The notes: generated from the letters alone by a model not told the origin. A stretch of DNA of 64,000 nt from Pedobacter rhodius (GCF_027213645.1 NZ_JAPWGL010000003.1:186001-250000), one strand, 5' to 3'; positions 34,551 through 43,816 are shown, counted from the first letter of the stretch. Program-made: numbers and translations.

Positions 34551-35675
34551 ATGGATAAACTAAACCGATTTTTTTGGTTTTGCTCTGGCGCCCACATCCC
34601 GACCCTGGAAAAGTATTCTTCAGAACAAAATAAATATACTGGCATTGGTGCCACCATCTTTTTTACAGGCTTATTTGCAGCATTATCCGGCGGCTATGCC
34701 ATGTATTTCGTTTTTAAGGGTGATGATTTAGCCGTTGTTTTCGCCATTCTTTTTGGCTTTTTATGGGGTGCCGCAATTTTTAATATGGATAGATATATTG
34801 TATCCAGCATCAACAAAAGTGCATCAACCAATAAACAAATCCTGCAGGCTACGCCACGTATTTTATTGGCAATAATGATTGGTATTGTAATCTCCCGTCC
34901 TATTGAACTGAAGATTTTTGATAAGGAAATTAAAGAGCGCTTAAAAGTGAGTTACCTGAACGGGCAACGCTCTAAAATAGACACGCTGAATAAAGCTTTT
35001 GAAAATAAGTACCAGGTAGAATTTGGCCGACTGAATCGACAAAAAGCGACACGAGATTCTTTGGAAAAAGGCATTAAAGCTGACCGGCAAAAACTAAACT
35101 TTGAGATTTTTGGGAATAAAACCACTGAAACTTCGGGCGTTATGGGTTACGGTCCTTTTGCAAAACGTAAGGAAGCCGAAATACAACAACGAACTGCAGA
35201 GTTAGACAGCCTGAAAGCCAACATTAACAAAGCAGAGTCTTTTATCGATAAGCGCAAAGAGTTTGACGGGCTTTTCACAGCTAAACTTTTTACCGATAAA
35301 CAATTGGATAGCCTGGCAAATATCGCTGGTTTTGCCGACAGAAACTGGGCCTTAGGTCAGCTGAAATTTAATGCTGATGGCACCAAAGATAATAATACCG
35401 CATTAGCAGTAACTTTTATAGGCTTATTGTTTATCTTTTTCGAATGTTTACCTGTTTTTGTAAAATTAATGAGTGCGCGCGGACCTTACGATTATGTAAT
35501 TGCCGATGGTGATGAAGCCTCGATTTATGAATCGAAAAAAGATAAGGATTTCCGTTTTGAGGTGGCCGATAATATTCACGAAACCAGGGTTGATTCAGAA
35601 TCATCTAAGCGAAAGGAAATTATCAAAGGTAAAGCCTACCGCGATTTGGAGCAATATGATTGGGATAAGGAATGA
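34551..35675 (+). CDS. DUF4407 domain membrane protein
   Basis: A 374-residue protein: an N-terminal block with two helix pairs (about 30-60 and 63-80, then 100-118), a coiled-coil region rich in Gln/Lys/Arg (residues about 135-240), and a final helix (AVTFIGLLFIFFECLPVFVKL) near residue 290. The start W/F-CSGAHIPTLEKYSSEQNKY and the LSGGYAMYFVF motif are typical of DUF4407. The family has no established biochemical role. It is monocistronic, in front of a repeat-containing spacer. Confidence 0.85.
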   Translation: MDKLNRFFWFCSGAHIPTLEKYSSEQNKYTGIGATIFFTGLFAALSGGYAMYFVFKGDDLAVVFAILFGFLWGAAIFNMDRYIVSSINKSASTNKQILQATPRILLAIMIGIVISRPIELKIFDKEIKERLKVSYLNGQRSKIDTLNKAFENKYQVEFGRLNRQKATRDSLEKGIKADRQKLNFEIFGNKTTETSGVMGYGPFAKRKEAEIQQRTAELDSLKANINKAESFIDKRKEFDGLFTAKLFTDKQLDSLANIAGFADRNWALGQLKFNADGTKDNNTALAVTFIGLLFIFFECLPVFVKLMSARGPYDYVIADGDEASIYESKKDKDFRFEVADNIHETRVDSESSKRKEIIKGKAYRDLEQYDWDKE

Positions 35676-35689
35676 TAGGGAGATGGATG

Positions 35690-35813
35690 ATGTAAGATGG
35701 ATGATGGAAAAATAACATGGAAAATGGATAAATAAGTGATTGAAACATTAGTTAACCATATTACATTAATCTTCATACATTTCACATATTACAATCCATC
35801 ATCCATCTTACAT
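35690..35813. repeat. Perfect 18-bp inverted repeat
   Basis: ATGTAAGATGGATGATGG (35690-35707) and its exact reverse complement at 35796-35813 are separated by 88 bp. Partial tandem copies of GATGGATGATG flank the left arm. No protein-coding potential was found. Confidence 0.7.
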
Positions 35814-35859
35814 AAAACATCTTACATTTTATGTAATTTAACGCCATCAAAACCTTTTT

Positions 35860-37692
35860 ATGAAGAAAATTCTTGGATCCGCGGCGTTTATGCTATTATC
35901 GTTAGGCGCTTTTGCTCAAAATGAAATCAGCTACACGGTTTCCTTTCCTAATGCAGTTCACCACGAAGCGCAGGTGAGTATGTTAATTCCAAATGTTCCT
36001 GCAGGAACTTTGACAGTAAGAATGAGCCGATCATCACCGGGAAGATACGCTACACATGAGTTTGGCAAGAATGTTTACAGTCTCAAAGCTTTCGACGGTT
36101 CGGGAAAAGAACTGACGTTAAATCAATCTGCAGGCGACGTTTACGAAATCCCAAATCACGGTAAAAGTGTTAAAATAACCTATACAATTTTCGGTAACTG
36201 GATCGACGGCACTTACGCAGGTTTTGATGAGACCCACGCCCATATGAATATTCCGGCAACATTTGCATTTCCCATAGGGATGGATAACCGTGCCCGTTTA
36301 GTGAAATTCAACTACAGCGAAAAGCAAAACTGGAAAGTTGCCACCCAGCTGAAACCAATGGGTAACAATACTTATTATGCGGCCAATCTTCAGTATTTTA
36401 TGGATAGCCCGACAGAGCTCGCCAATTACAAAACGGCAAGCTGGCAGGTTAAAAATATAGATGGAAAAATGCAAACCATTCACCTGGTTTCGCATTCAAA
36501 TGATGAGCAGAAAACCATTGATAATTATGCCGAAATGCTTAAGAAAATGGTTGATGAGCATTTAGCAGTGTGGGGTGAATTTCCAAGTTACGATTATGGA
36601 AATTACTATTTTTTGCACGACGTTTATCCTGATAATGCTGGTGATGGAATGGAACACAGAAATTCGACCGTAATTGTTCAGCGTACAGCAAAAATTAGTG
36701 GTTTCGAATCGAATTTACTGGGCACATTTTCTCATGAATATTTCCACAGCTGGAACGTTGAAAGACTAAGACCAAAAACATTAGAACCTTTTAATTTTAA
36801 CCACTCTAATATTAGTAACGAACTTTGGTTAGCTGAAGGATTTACGCAATATTATGGTGCATTATTATTAACCAGAGCAGGCTTTAAAACGGTAGATAAT
36901 GCAACACAAACTTTTAACGGGTTGATAAATGCGGTTTTGACTTCACCCGGAGCCAAAAATTATTCACCGATTCAGGCAAGTCGCTACGCTGTTTTTGCCG
37001 ATGCCGGTGTGGCAATCGATCAAACCAACAAAGGCAATATTTTCCTTTCCTACTATACATATGGTGCGGCTACTGCGCTTGCGCTTGATTTACGTTTACG
37101 TGCTGATTTTAACTTAACGCTCGATGATTATATGCGTGCCTTATGGAAAGCCTATGGCAAACCTGAAATCCCATACACTATTCCTGATTTAGAAAAAACA
37201 CTGGCTGCATTAACTAAAAATCCTGCTTTTGCTGCCGACTTTTTTAAAAGATATATTTATGGAACGGAAAAAAACGATTACGCCAGGCTCTTGCTTAACG
37301 CGGGTTTTGTACTTCGTAAAGCAAATCCAGGAAAAGCTTATACCGGATTAATGCGTTTAACTTTCGATAATGGAAAAGCCGTTCTACCACAAACGACAAT
37401 AGGCACACCGGCCTACCAGGCAGGTTTAGATGTTGATGATGTACTTTTAACAATCGATGGTGAAGAAATAAAAGATCAGACTTCCCTAACTAAAGTAACT
37501 GAAGCGCACAAGCCCGGGGATGTTGTAGATGTTACCTATACGTATCGTGGTGAAGCAAAATCAACAAAACTTACCTTTACAGAAAACCCGGCTTTAGAAA
37601 TCGTATCTGTTGAAAAAGCAGGCGGAAGTTTAACAAATGCAATGCAGCGCTTTAGAGATAACTGGTTAAACAGCAAAGTTAAATCGAAATAA
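35860..37692 (+). CDS. Secreted M61-family glycyl aminopeptidase-like protein with PDZ domain
   Basis: A 610-residue protein with signal peptide (GSAAFMLLSLGAFAQ). The zinc site is HEYFH at residue 292, with the third ligand Glu in LWLAEGFTQYYG. A typical M61 N-terminal beta domain precedes it, and a PDZ domain occupies about residues 510-580 (GTPAYQAGLDVDDVLLTIDG). It probably cleaves peptides in the periplasm or outside the cell. It is followed 45 bp later by an M28 peptidase gene and is probably in the same transcript. Confidence 0.92.
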   Translation: MKKILGSAAFMLLSLGAFAQNEISYTVSFPNAVHHEAQVSMLIPNVPAGTLTVRMSRSSPGRYATHEFGKNVYSLKAFDGSGKELTLNQSAGDVYEIPNHGKSVKITYTIFGNWIDGTYAGFDETHAHMNIPATFAFPIGMDNRARLVKFNYSEKQNWKVATQLKPMGNNTYYAANLQYFMDSPTELANYKTASWQVKNIDGKMQTIHLVSHSNDEQKTIDNYAEMLKKMVDEHLAVWGEFPSYDYGNYYFLHDVYPDNAGDGMEHRNSTVIVQRTAKISGFESNLLGTFSHEYFHSWNVERLRPKTLEPFNFNHSNISNELWLAEGFTQYYGALLLTRAGFKTVDNATQTFNGLINAVLTSPGAKNYSPIQASRYAVFADAGVAIDQTNKGNIFLSYYTYGAATALALDLRLRADFNLTLDDYMRALWKAYGKPEIPYTIPDLEKTLAALTKNPAFAADFFKRYIYGTEKNDYARLLLNAGFVLRKANPGKAYTGLMRLTFDNGKAVLPQTTIGTPAYQAGLDVDDVLLTIDGEEIKDQTSLTKVTEAHKPGDVVDVTYTYRGEAKSTKLTFTENPALEIVSVEKAGGSLTNAMQRFRDNWLNSKVKSK

Positions 37693-37737
37693 GAATCACA
37701 ATAAAAACCAAATTAGCAAAACAAACAATTATAACAG

Positions 37738-39042
37738 ATGAAAAAACTTTTCTTTTTAGCGCTAGCCGGAATGGCTACTTTGCAGCTAAGCGCACAAAAT
37801 ATCGATAAAATTATCACAAGAGAATATACCGACCATCTAATCAAAACTTTAAGCGCCGATGATATGGAAGGTCGTGGCACGTTTACACCAGGAATTGACA
37901 AGGCGGCCACGTTTATCGAATCAGAATTTAAAAAAATCGGCTTACAGCCCTTAACTGGCGAGAAAACTTTCCGCCAGAGTTTTTATAAAATTAAATTAAC
38001 GCCTGAACCGACAAAACTATTGATTAACGGACAAGTGATACCGCAAGAAAGTATTCTTGTAACAGGTAAATCACCTATGGTTACCTTTAATCAAAGCAAT
38101 GGTGAAGTTATTAAACTAGATACGACAAAAGCATTTGCTGCGCAATACCGGGCATTAAGCCGCGCAGGAAAAAAGCAAATTATTTTAGTTGATACTAAGT
38201 TTGCTGCTGATTTTAAACGATATAAATCTTTCGCCGGACGCGGTACGATGTTAGATGAGAAGGACTTACAAAATCCAACTCAAGATGCCATGGTTTTTGT
38301 ACTTGGCGTAAACGATGCTAAAGAATTCACCGTTGAAGTAAAAAATAAAATAGAGAAATTACCTTTATTTAATGTAGCCGGTATGATTCCGGGAAAATCA
38401 AAAGCTAAAGAATTGGTTGTTTTTTCCGGGCATTATGATCACTTGGGGATTACAAAATCAGTAGAAGGCGATAGCATTGCAAACGGTGCGGATGATGATG
38501 CTTCGGGCACCACCGCAATGATTGCTTTGGCAAAATATTATAAGGCACAAAAAAACAATGAGCGTACTTTAATTTTCGTAGCTTTTACGGCTGAAGAAAT
38601 CGGCGGTTTTGGCGCAAGGTATTTTTCAGAAAAATTAAATCCTGATGATGTTGTGGCGATGTTTAACATCGAAATGATTGGAAAAGATTCTAAATTCGGT
38701 AAAAACACCGCATTTATTACGGGTTACGAGCGTTCTGATTTTGGCAAAATTTTACAGAAAAATTTAACAGGAACAGCATTTACTTTTCACCCGGATCCAT
38801 ATCCCGAGCAAAATCTCTTTTACAGAAGCGATAATGCGACTTTAGCCGCGCTGGGTGTTCCGGCACATACCATCAGCACCGATAAAATTGATATTGATAA
38901 ATTGTACCACACGGTAAAAGATGAGTACAGTTCTTTGGATGTAGAAAATATATTATCAACAATTAAAGCAATTGCACAAAGTGCAGTTACAATTGTAAAT
39001 GGAACGGATACGCCAACAAGAATTCCGAAATTAAAACAATAG
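37738..39042 (+). CDS. Secreted M28-family aminopeptidase
   Basis: A 434-residue protein with signal peptide (FLALAGMATLQLSAQ). Di-zinc motifs: VVFSGHYDHLG, ANGADDDASGTTAM, AFTAEEIGGFG, and a final His near PAHTISTDK. The fourth motif reads MFNIEMIGKDSK, with Glu where many M28 enzymes have Asp; this may be a lineage variant. A PA-like insert lies in the first half. It forms a likely pair with the upstream M61 peptidase gene. Confidence 0.92.
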   Translation: MKKLFFLALAGMATLQLSAQNIDKIITREYTDHLIKTLSADDMEGRGTFTPGIDKAATFIESEFKKIGLQPLTGEKTFRQSFYKIKLTPEPTKLLINGQVIPQESILVTGKSPMVTFNQSNGEVIKLDTTKAFAAQYRALSRAGKKQIILVDTKFAADFKRYKSFAGRGTMLDEKDLQNPTQDAMVFVLGVNDAKEFTVEVKNKIEKLPLFNVAGMIPGKSKAKELVVFSGHYDHLGITKSVEGDSIANGADDDASGTTAMIALAKYYKAQKNNERTLIFVAFTAEEIGGFGARYFSEKLNPDDVVAMFNIEMIGKDSKFGKNTAFITGYERSDFGKILQKNLTGTAFTFHPDPYPEQNLFYRSDNATLAALGVPAHTISTDKIDIDKLYHTVKDEYSSLDVENILSTIKAIAQSAVTIVNGTDTPTRIPKLKQ

Positions 39043-39066
39043 TATTTTATTTATAGCCCTAATAAA

Positions 39067-39111
39067 GCCACAGATTTACAGATTACACTACATAATCTGC
39101 AAATCTGTGGC
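39067..39111. repeat. Long hairpin, 19-bp arms with one mismatch
   Basis: GCCACAGATTTACAGATTA and TAATCTGCAAATCTGTGGC face each other around CACTACA. A partial copy (AATCTGCGAATCTGTGG) occurs at about 39220, and related bases flank the terminator at 53982-54021, so the sequence is a dispersed filler repeat that may also end the M28 transcript. Confidence 0.65.
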
Positions 39112-39261
39112 CTACTTTACAACGTCTTTTCAGCTAAGCATAGCGGAATAGAAAATCTTTTTAAAGGGTGTTTTAGCTAAAAGATTTCTCCACTACGGTC
39201 GAAATGACGACACATGTTAATCTGCGAATCTGTGGTTTACTTTAATTATACATTCTCGCTT

Positions 39262-39307
39262 GCGCTCGTTTTTAACGAGTGCATAATAACCCCACGATTT
39301 TATCGTG
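39262..39307. terminator. Double hairpin between convergent genes
   Basis: Stem 1 (39262-39282) is GCGCTCGTT/AACGAGTGC with loop TTT; stem 2 (39293-39307) is CACGAT/ATCGTG with loop TTT. Together they could act as a bidirectional transcription stop for the M28 and GNAT genes, although the T-runs are weak. Confidence 0.45.
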
Positions 39308-39317
39308 AATCTGGGTT

Positions 39318-39812
39318 CTAAAATTTGTATTCCATCACATAATCATTCATAAAAAAGCCTTTACCAATATCAATTTTTACCGATTCTTTAATCGTAAAAC
39401 CTGCTTTTATATAAAAATCTTTTGCCTTATTGTTTTTATTCACGTTAAGTTCCAGGGCAGTAGCACCTGCATCTTTAACCTGATTAAACACTTCGTTAAT
39501 TAAAATTTTGCCTACTCCTTTTCCATGGGCCGAAGGCAAAACATAGAGTTTGTGGAGCTTATAAATCCGCTCTTCATGACCGATAATTGAGTAACCTGCA
39601 AAACCATATTGATTTTCACCATCTTCTGCAATTAGAAAAATATGCCCTTCCATCAATTGTTTTAGCAATTCGCCTCTGTTATACATTTTATCTAACATAT
39701 AATCAATTTGCTGCTGACCGATTAGCTCCAGATAAGTTGACGGCCATGTTGCTGCAGCAATATCACGGATTAATTCGATATCCTCTTCTTTTGCTTTTCT
39801 AAGGGTAATCAT
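39318..39812 (-). CDS. GNAT-family N-acetyltransferase
   Basis: A 164-residue acetyltransferase. Acetyl-CoA binding motif A is LHKLYVLPSAHGKGVGKILI, and motif B is around LELNVNKNNKAKDFYIKAGF. The substrate is unknown. The ATG overlaps the stop of the upstream thiamine-pyrophosphokinase-like gene by four bases, so it is translated from the tail of the thiamine operon. Confidence 0.92.
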   Translation of the reverse strand: MITLRKAKEEDIELIRDIAAATWPSTYLELIGQQQIDYMLDKMYNRGELLKQLMEGHIFLIAEDGENQYGFAGYSIIGHEERIYKLHKLYVLPSAHGKGVGKILINEVFNQVKDAGATALELNVNKNNKAKDFYIKAGFTIKESVKIDIGKGFFMNDYVMEYKF

Positions 39813-40369
39813 AGCGGTTCACTAATAAAAATTGGTTGCCCTGAAAACGTAAATTCTACGAAACCATCTTTAACAACTTCAAAAACTTCCTCTTCAGTCT
39901 GCATTAAGTTAGTAACCTCCAGATAGCGATTGCCATGAATCAGGAACTCGCTTCCGGCCGGCTTCCAAACCGAAAAACCCGATCTTATCGGATAATGTTT
40001 TGCTCTTTCGGTAAATACAACAAGGTTGATTTTATCTTCAAATCCTGCAAATTTTTCTAAATCAAATTTTTTAGTAATGACGTTTACTGCGGGAAATTTC
40101 TCTTCGTAAAGATGGTTAACGGCGACCATTAAAGCGTCAACCGGACCTTGAATAACTTTAGTATCTTCCTGGATATCCGTTTCTTTTCCGTTTACTAAAA
40201 CATCAACTTTGATACCTAACGAACGGATTTTATCATAATTATCGCCATTTACCAAGAGTGTTGGACTCCACTCCAATAGCTGGCCTAACAACTCCTCATT
40301 AAAATTTCCCAGCTCATCAATATATAAAGCCGGTTCTTGTTTTTCTTTTACGATATGGTGTGAAGACAT
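39809..40369 (-). CDS. Thiamine pyrophosphokinase-like protein
   Basis: A 186-residue protein I assign mainly from context. LLVNGDNYDKIRSLGIKVDVLVNGK resembles the first Asp-containing loop of thiamine pyrophosphokinases; cited in part here as VNGDNYDKI and LGIKVDVLV. The tail VEFTFSGQPIFISEPL resembles their C-terminal beta domain. It would convert salvaged thiamine to TPP. It lies between thiE and a GNAT gene, downstream of a TPP-riboswitch-controlled receptor gene. The sequence is quite divergent, so the assignment is tentative. Confidence 0.6.
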   Translation of the reverse strand: MSSHHIVKEKQEPALYIDELGNFNEELLGQLLEWSPTLLVNGDNYDKIRSLGIKVDVLVNGKETDIQEDTKVIQGPVDALMVAVNHLYEEKFPAVNVITKKFDLEKFAGFEDKINLVVFTERAKHYPIRSGFSVWKPAGSEFLIHGNRYLEVTNLMQTEEEVFEVVKDGFVEFTFSGQPIFISEPL

Positions 40370-40420
40370 ATTGCGAAGTTAATATTTTAGTATCAAGAAT
40401 TGAGTATACGGGTATCAAGA

Positions 40421-41053
40421 TTAAAATTTCACTGCCTCGTAAAAATCCTGATAAGCTTCAATAAAGTCATCAGCAAAATTTATTGCGCCCGAAACAGCAA
40501 TACCATAAATTCCGGTTTGCATCAGCGCTGCTACATCATAAATTTTTATGCCTCCAACAGCTACAACAGGAATGCTTAACGCCGATTTTCTTAACTCATC
40601 GGTAATCCTTTTATATTGTTCTAAAGTAATGAGTGGAAAGTTATTTGGTTTAGTTTCGGTCGCGGCAAACGGACCTAAGCCAGCATAATCAGCACCTTCT
40701 TTGGCGATTCTAACCAGGTTTTCGAGTGTATTTGCTGAACCACCCAGCGTAATATCCTCTCCAACTTGTTCGCGCAACGCAATAAAATCAGCCCCCATAT
40801 CTTCAATATGAAAACCCTGAATATCGGCTTTACCATTTAAGTGAATATGATTGGTTACAACAAGCGTTGTACCCCAGTCATCACAAATTTCGGCAATGGC
40901 ATTTATATCATTTAAAAGTTCGTCATCTGCTTTTGTTAAGCAACGATATTGAATCCATTTAGCACCAGCTTCACATGCATTTTGTGCCTGTTCGACATGT
41001 GTTAGATGAGGAATATCATTTGTAATGTACTGGAACTTTTCAATATACTTCAT
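40421..41053 (-). CDS. thiE: Thiamine-phosphate synthase
   Basis: A 210-residue TIM-barrel protein of the ThiE/TenI family, joining the pyrimidine and thiazole moieties to thiamine monophosphate in the cytoplasm. Typical blocks are GAKWIQYRCLTKADD, GFHIEDMGAD, YAGLGPFAATETKPN and VVAVGGIKIYD. The usual phosphate-binding Gly-rich part is intact. It lies 77 bp downstream of the TonB receptor gene and is probably read through from the TPP-riboswitch promoter. A TenI-like regulatory paralogue cannot be completely excluded. Confidence 0.85.
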   Translation of the reverse strand: MKYIEKFQYITNDIPHLTHVEQAQNACEAGAKWIQYRCLTKADDELLNDINAIAEICDDWGTTLVVTNHIHLNGKADIQGFHIEDMGADFIALREQVGEDITLGGSANTLENLVRIAKEGADYAGLGPFAATETKPNNFPLITLEQYKRITDELRKSALSIPVVAVGGIKIYDVAALMQTGIYGIAVSGAINFADDFIEAYQDFYEAVKF

Positions 41054-41130
41054 AACAGGATTTTAAACAAGATTCTTAGGATTTAAGGATGCCAGGATTA
41101 TAAGTCTTCAGCTTTAGTCTTTCTGCTCCC

Positions 41131-43572
41131 TTAAAACTTAACATTCAAACTTAACAAAAAATTAGTGCCTGCCTGTGGGTAATAAAAGTTTTCTGTAATC
41201 CTGCTTCCACCGTAAAGGTATCCGTAAGTGTAACCATTGCTTTCATATTTTTTATCAAAAAGGTTATTTACAAGTAATCCTAGATTAACATTTTTAACGC
41301 CTGCAAATTTGAAATCATAACCTAAACGGGCATTGCTTACCCAATAACCATTTATCGTTCGATCATTATTTTGCGTATTGTCCATATATTGTTTGCTCAC
41401 ATATTTGCTTTGCAAAGCAACAGCGAAACCTGCAACAGGTTTGTAAACCAGCTCACCAAAAAGTACCGCAGCCGGTGAGTACGAAATATCGGTTAATGAA
41501 TAGTTGTTTATAACCTGTCCGCCGTTATCATAATCATCGTAATATTCAATAAAATTTTTAATTTTATTTCTGCTAAACGCCGCATTTGCATTTAAAGCGA
41601 AAGATTTATTAATAATGTAAGAACCATCCAGCTCAATCCCTAAACGATAACTCTTATCAACATTCTGGCGATAATTACCCCCAACATCATTTATTTTTCC
41701 GGTTACAACCAGCTGATTTTTATAGAACATGCCATAAGCATTTGCACCCAAATTAAAAACTTTGTTTTTAAAACGATAGCCCAATTCTACATCATTCAAT
41801 CTTTCCGGTTTTGGATAAATACCTACCGCAGCATCTGTGTAATCATCGCGGTTTGGCTCCTTGTTGGCCACGCTGAACGAAGCATATAAATTGCTTTCAG
41901 GATTGATAAAATAGGTTGCTCCAAATTTAGGGTTGAAGAAATTCAACGTTTCATTTATTGCTAAAGTATTCAGCTTATTTTCAGTTCCGGCAATATCATA
42001 ATATACCCGGCGGTATTGTAAATCAGCGAATAAACTTAAGGCTTCAACAGGACTATAATTCAACTTTCCATAAATATTGAAATCTGTTTTAAAACCATCA
42101 TTATCGTAATAATGCCGGTCTATGGTTCCGTTTGAAGCATATTGCGCCCAGATAATTTGGCCGAAGTGAGCACCTTTATATTCGTTATAAGCCCCACCCA
42201 ATGTAAAGTTCAGGTTCTTTTCCGGTACATAATTGAAAGCATAGGTAACGCCATAAAAGTCGTTATCCAACCAGCGGCGGCGAATTAAATCTGTGGTGGT
42301 TATCGTTGTTCCGCCTATAACAACCGGACTTAAACCGTAATCGCTTAGCTTATTGGCAACTCTGTATTCTTCATAATAGCCCTCGCCCTGTGTGTAATGT
42401 AAGGCACCATTGAAAGAAAATTTATCAGAAAACTGCCGTGCATACAACAATTGATAATGGTTTTGCCAATAATTATCTGTTTGATTGTTGTATAAAAAGC
42501 TGTTATAAGTTCGCCCGGAGTTTAATAAATTGGCAGCATCTTCGGCATTTAAACCATTCCTGTCTATATAAGCCTGCATACCTGCAACGTCATTAGTTAA
42601 ACGCGATTCAGGGATTCCGTTCCATGATTGATACGTTTTTTCTGCACCTGCAAATACATTGATCCGAAGTAAATCTTTATTGCCGTGGTATGCACCCGAC
42701 ATAAAGTAGGATTTCAATAGGGATGAACCTCTGTCCACATAGCCATCTGAACTTATTCTTGATAAACGGCCGTCGAAACTAAAGCGGTTGTTGATAAGGC
42801 CTGTTCCAACTTTCACCGTGTTTTTCCAGGTCTCAAAGCTTCCGTAAGTATTGTTAACTTCGGCATAAGGTTCCATTTCGCTGGCTGTAGTTTGAATGTT
42901 CAAACTCGCACCAAAAGCGCCCGCACCATTTGTTGACGTACCAACACCACGCTGAATTTGAATATTATCTACCGATGAAGCGAAATCGGGCATGTTTACA
43001 TAGAATGTCCCCTGACTTTCGCTGTCGTTAATCGGTATGCCATTTACCGTAACATTAATCCGGCTGTTGTCGCTTCCGCGAATGCGAATTCCCGTATAAC
43101 CAACACCTGCGCCTGCATCAGAATTGACCACAACACCAGGTGTATTTTGAAGGATAAAAGGTAAATCCTGTCCGAAATTATTCTCCTGAATTTCAGCTTT
43201 TGTTACATTCTTATAGGTCGTGGCCGATTTTTCATTTGCCCGGGTTGCCCGAACGATAACTTCATCTGCAAGAAATGCCTGAGGAACGAGCGTAAAATCT
43301 ACAGTTTGATTTTGGCTAAGTTCAATCGATTTTTCAGTTGACTTGTAGCCTAGGTAGCTTACAGCAATAACATACTTACCTGCTGATAGATTTGATAGTG
43401 TGAAATTCCCATCACCATCGCTTAATACTGCCGTTTTTTGGTTTCTTAACTTAATGGTTGCACCCGGCAAAGGTTTTTGATTGTTGTCGGTCACTTTTCC
43501 TGTGACAGAAATTTGTGCCAAAGCAAAGAATGGCATCATTGCGGTTAAAACCACAAAAAGTAATTTTTTCAA
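41131..43572 (-). CDS. TonB-dependent receptor, probably for thiamine
   Basis: An 813-residue outer-membrane receptor: signal peptide (residues 1-19), a carboxypeptidase-like beta domain (ISVTGKVTDNNQKPLPGATI, SAGKYVIAVSYLGYKS), a plug (LPFILQNTPGVVVNSDAG, GIRIRGSDNSRINVTVNGIP) and a barrel ending with aromatic residues. The start is TTG at 43572, since a stop lies close upstream and no ATG fits. The 5' UTR contains a TPP riboswitch, which makes thiamine or its phosphates the likely substrate. ThiE and a TPK-like protein are encoded downstream. Confidence 0.9.
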   Translation of the reverse strand: MKKLLFVVLTAMMPFFALAQISVTGKVTDNNQKPLPGATIKLRNQKTAVLSDGDGNFTLSNLSAGKYVIAVSYLGYKSTEKSIELSQNQTVDFTLVPQAFLADEVIVRATRANEKSATTYKNVTKAEIQENNFGQDLPFILQNTPGVVVNSDAGAGVGYTGIRIRGSDNSRINVTVNGIPINDSESQGTFYVNMPDFASSVDNIQIQRGVGTSTNGAGAFGASLNIQTTASEMEPYAEVNNTYGSFETWKNTVKVGTGLINNRFSFDGRLSRISSDGYVDRGSSLLKSYFMSGAYHGNKDLLRINVFAGAEKTYQSWNGIPESRLTNDVAGMQAYIDRNGLNAEDAANLLNSGRTYNSFLYNNQTDNYWQNHYQLLYARQFSDKFSFNGALHYTQGEGYYEEYRVANKLSDYGLSPVVIGGTTITTTDLIRRRWLDNDFYGVTYAFNYVPEKNLNFTLGGAYNEYKGAHFGQIIWAQYASNGTIDRHYYDNDGFKTDFNIYGKLNYSPVEALSLFADLQYRRVYYDIAGTENKLNTLAINETLNFFNPKFGATYFINPESNLYASFSVANKEPNRDDYTDAAVGIYPKPERLNDVELGYRFKNKVFNLGANAYGMFYKNQLVVTGKINDVGGNYRQNVDKSYRLGIELDGSYIINKSFALNANAAFSRNKIKNFIEYYDDYDNGGQVINNYSLTDISYSPAAVLFGELVYKPVAGFAVALQSKYVSKQYMDNTQNNDRTINGYWVSNARLGYDFKFAGVKNVNLGLLVNNLFDKKYESNGYTYGYLYGGSRITENFYYPQAGTNFLLSLNVKF

Positions 43573-43645
43573 TTTTTGATTGTTTTAGTTAAACCCATCG
43601 GAAATAGGGGTACTCCCGACTTCAGTTAAACTTCCATAACTCCAA

Positions 43646-43816
43646 TCCCTACGCCGGCATTACCCGGATCAGGTGCATTTAAAGCTTAAGGCTTAGCGCT
43701 TAAAGACTACAGCCTGGTAATTTACCAGAGCTTTCAGCTTTTTGCTTTCCTCTTTCTGCTTCAAAATGGGTATGATCTCAGCCCGTTTTTGTGTTATTTA
43801 AAACAAGGCACCCCTA
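43646..43816 (-). promoter_or_regulatory. TPP (THI-box) riboswitch
   Basis: On the minus strand, the aptamer blocks occur in order: TAGGGGTGCC, GGGCTGAGATCATACCC, ACCTGATCCGGGTAATGCC, and GGCGTAGGGA. Between the ACCC and ACCTGAT blocks there are 93 nt instead of the few usually found. The 3' end lies 73 nt before the TTG start of the TonB receptor gene. A 7-base sequence ACCCCTA (43611-43605) is complementary to TAGGGGT at the aptamer 5' end and could form an alternative helix. TPP binding should reduce receptor expression. Confidence 0.92.

Noticed and set aside
35736..35924. 62-codon frame overlapping the start of the M61 peptidase gene
   Set aside because: It runs into the signal-peptide region of the peptidase in another frame and starts in repeat sequence.
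39067..39235. Repeated AATCTGTGG sequences as a CRISPR array
   Set aside because: The copies are few, inverted and irregularly spaced, with no uniform spacers and no cas genes.
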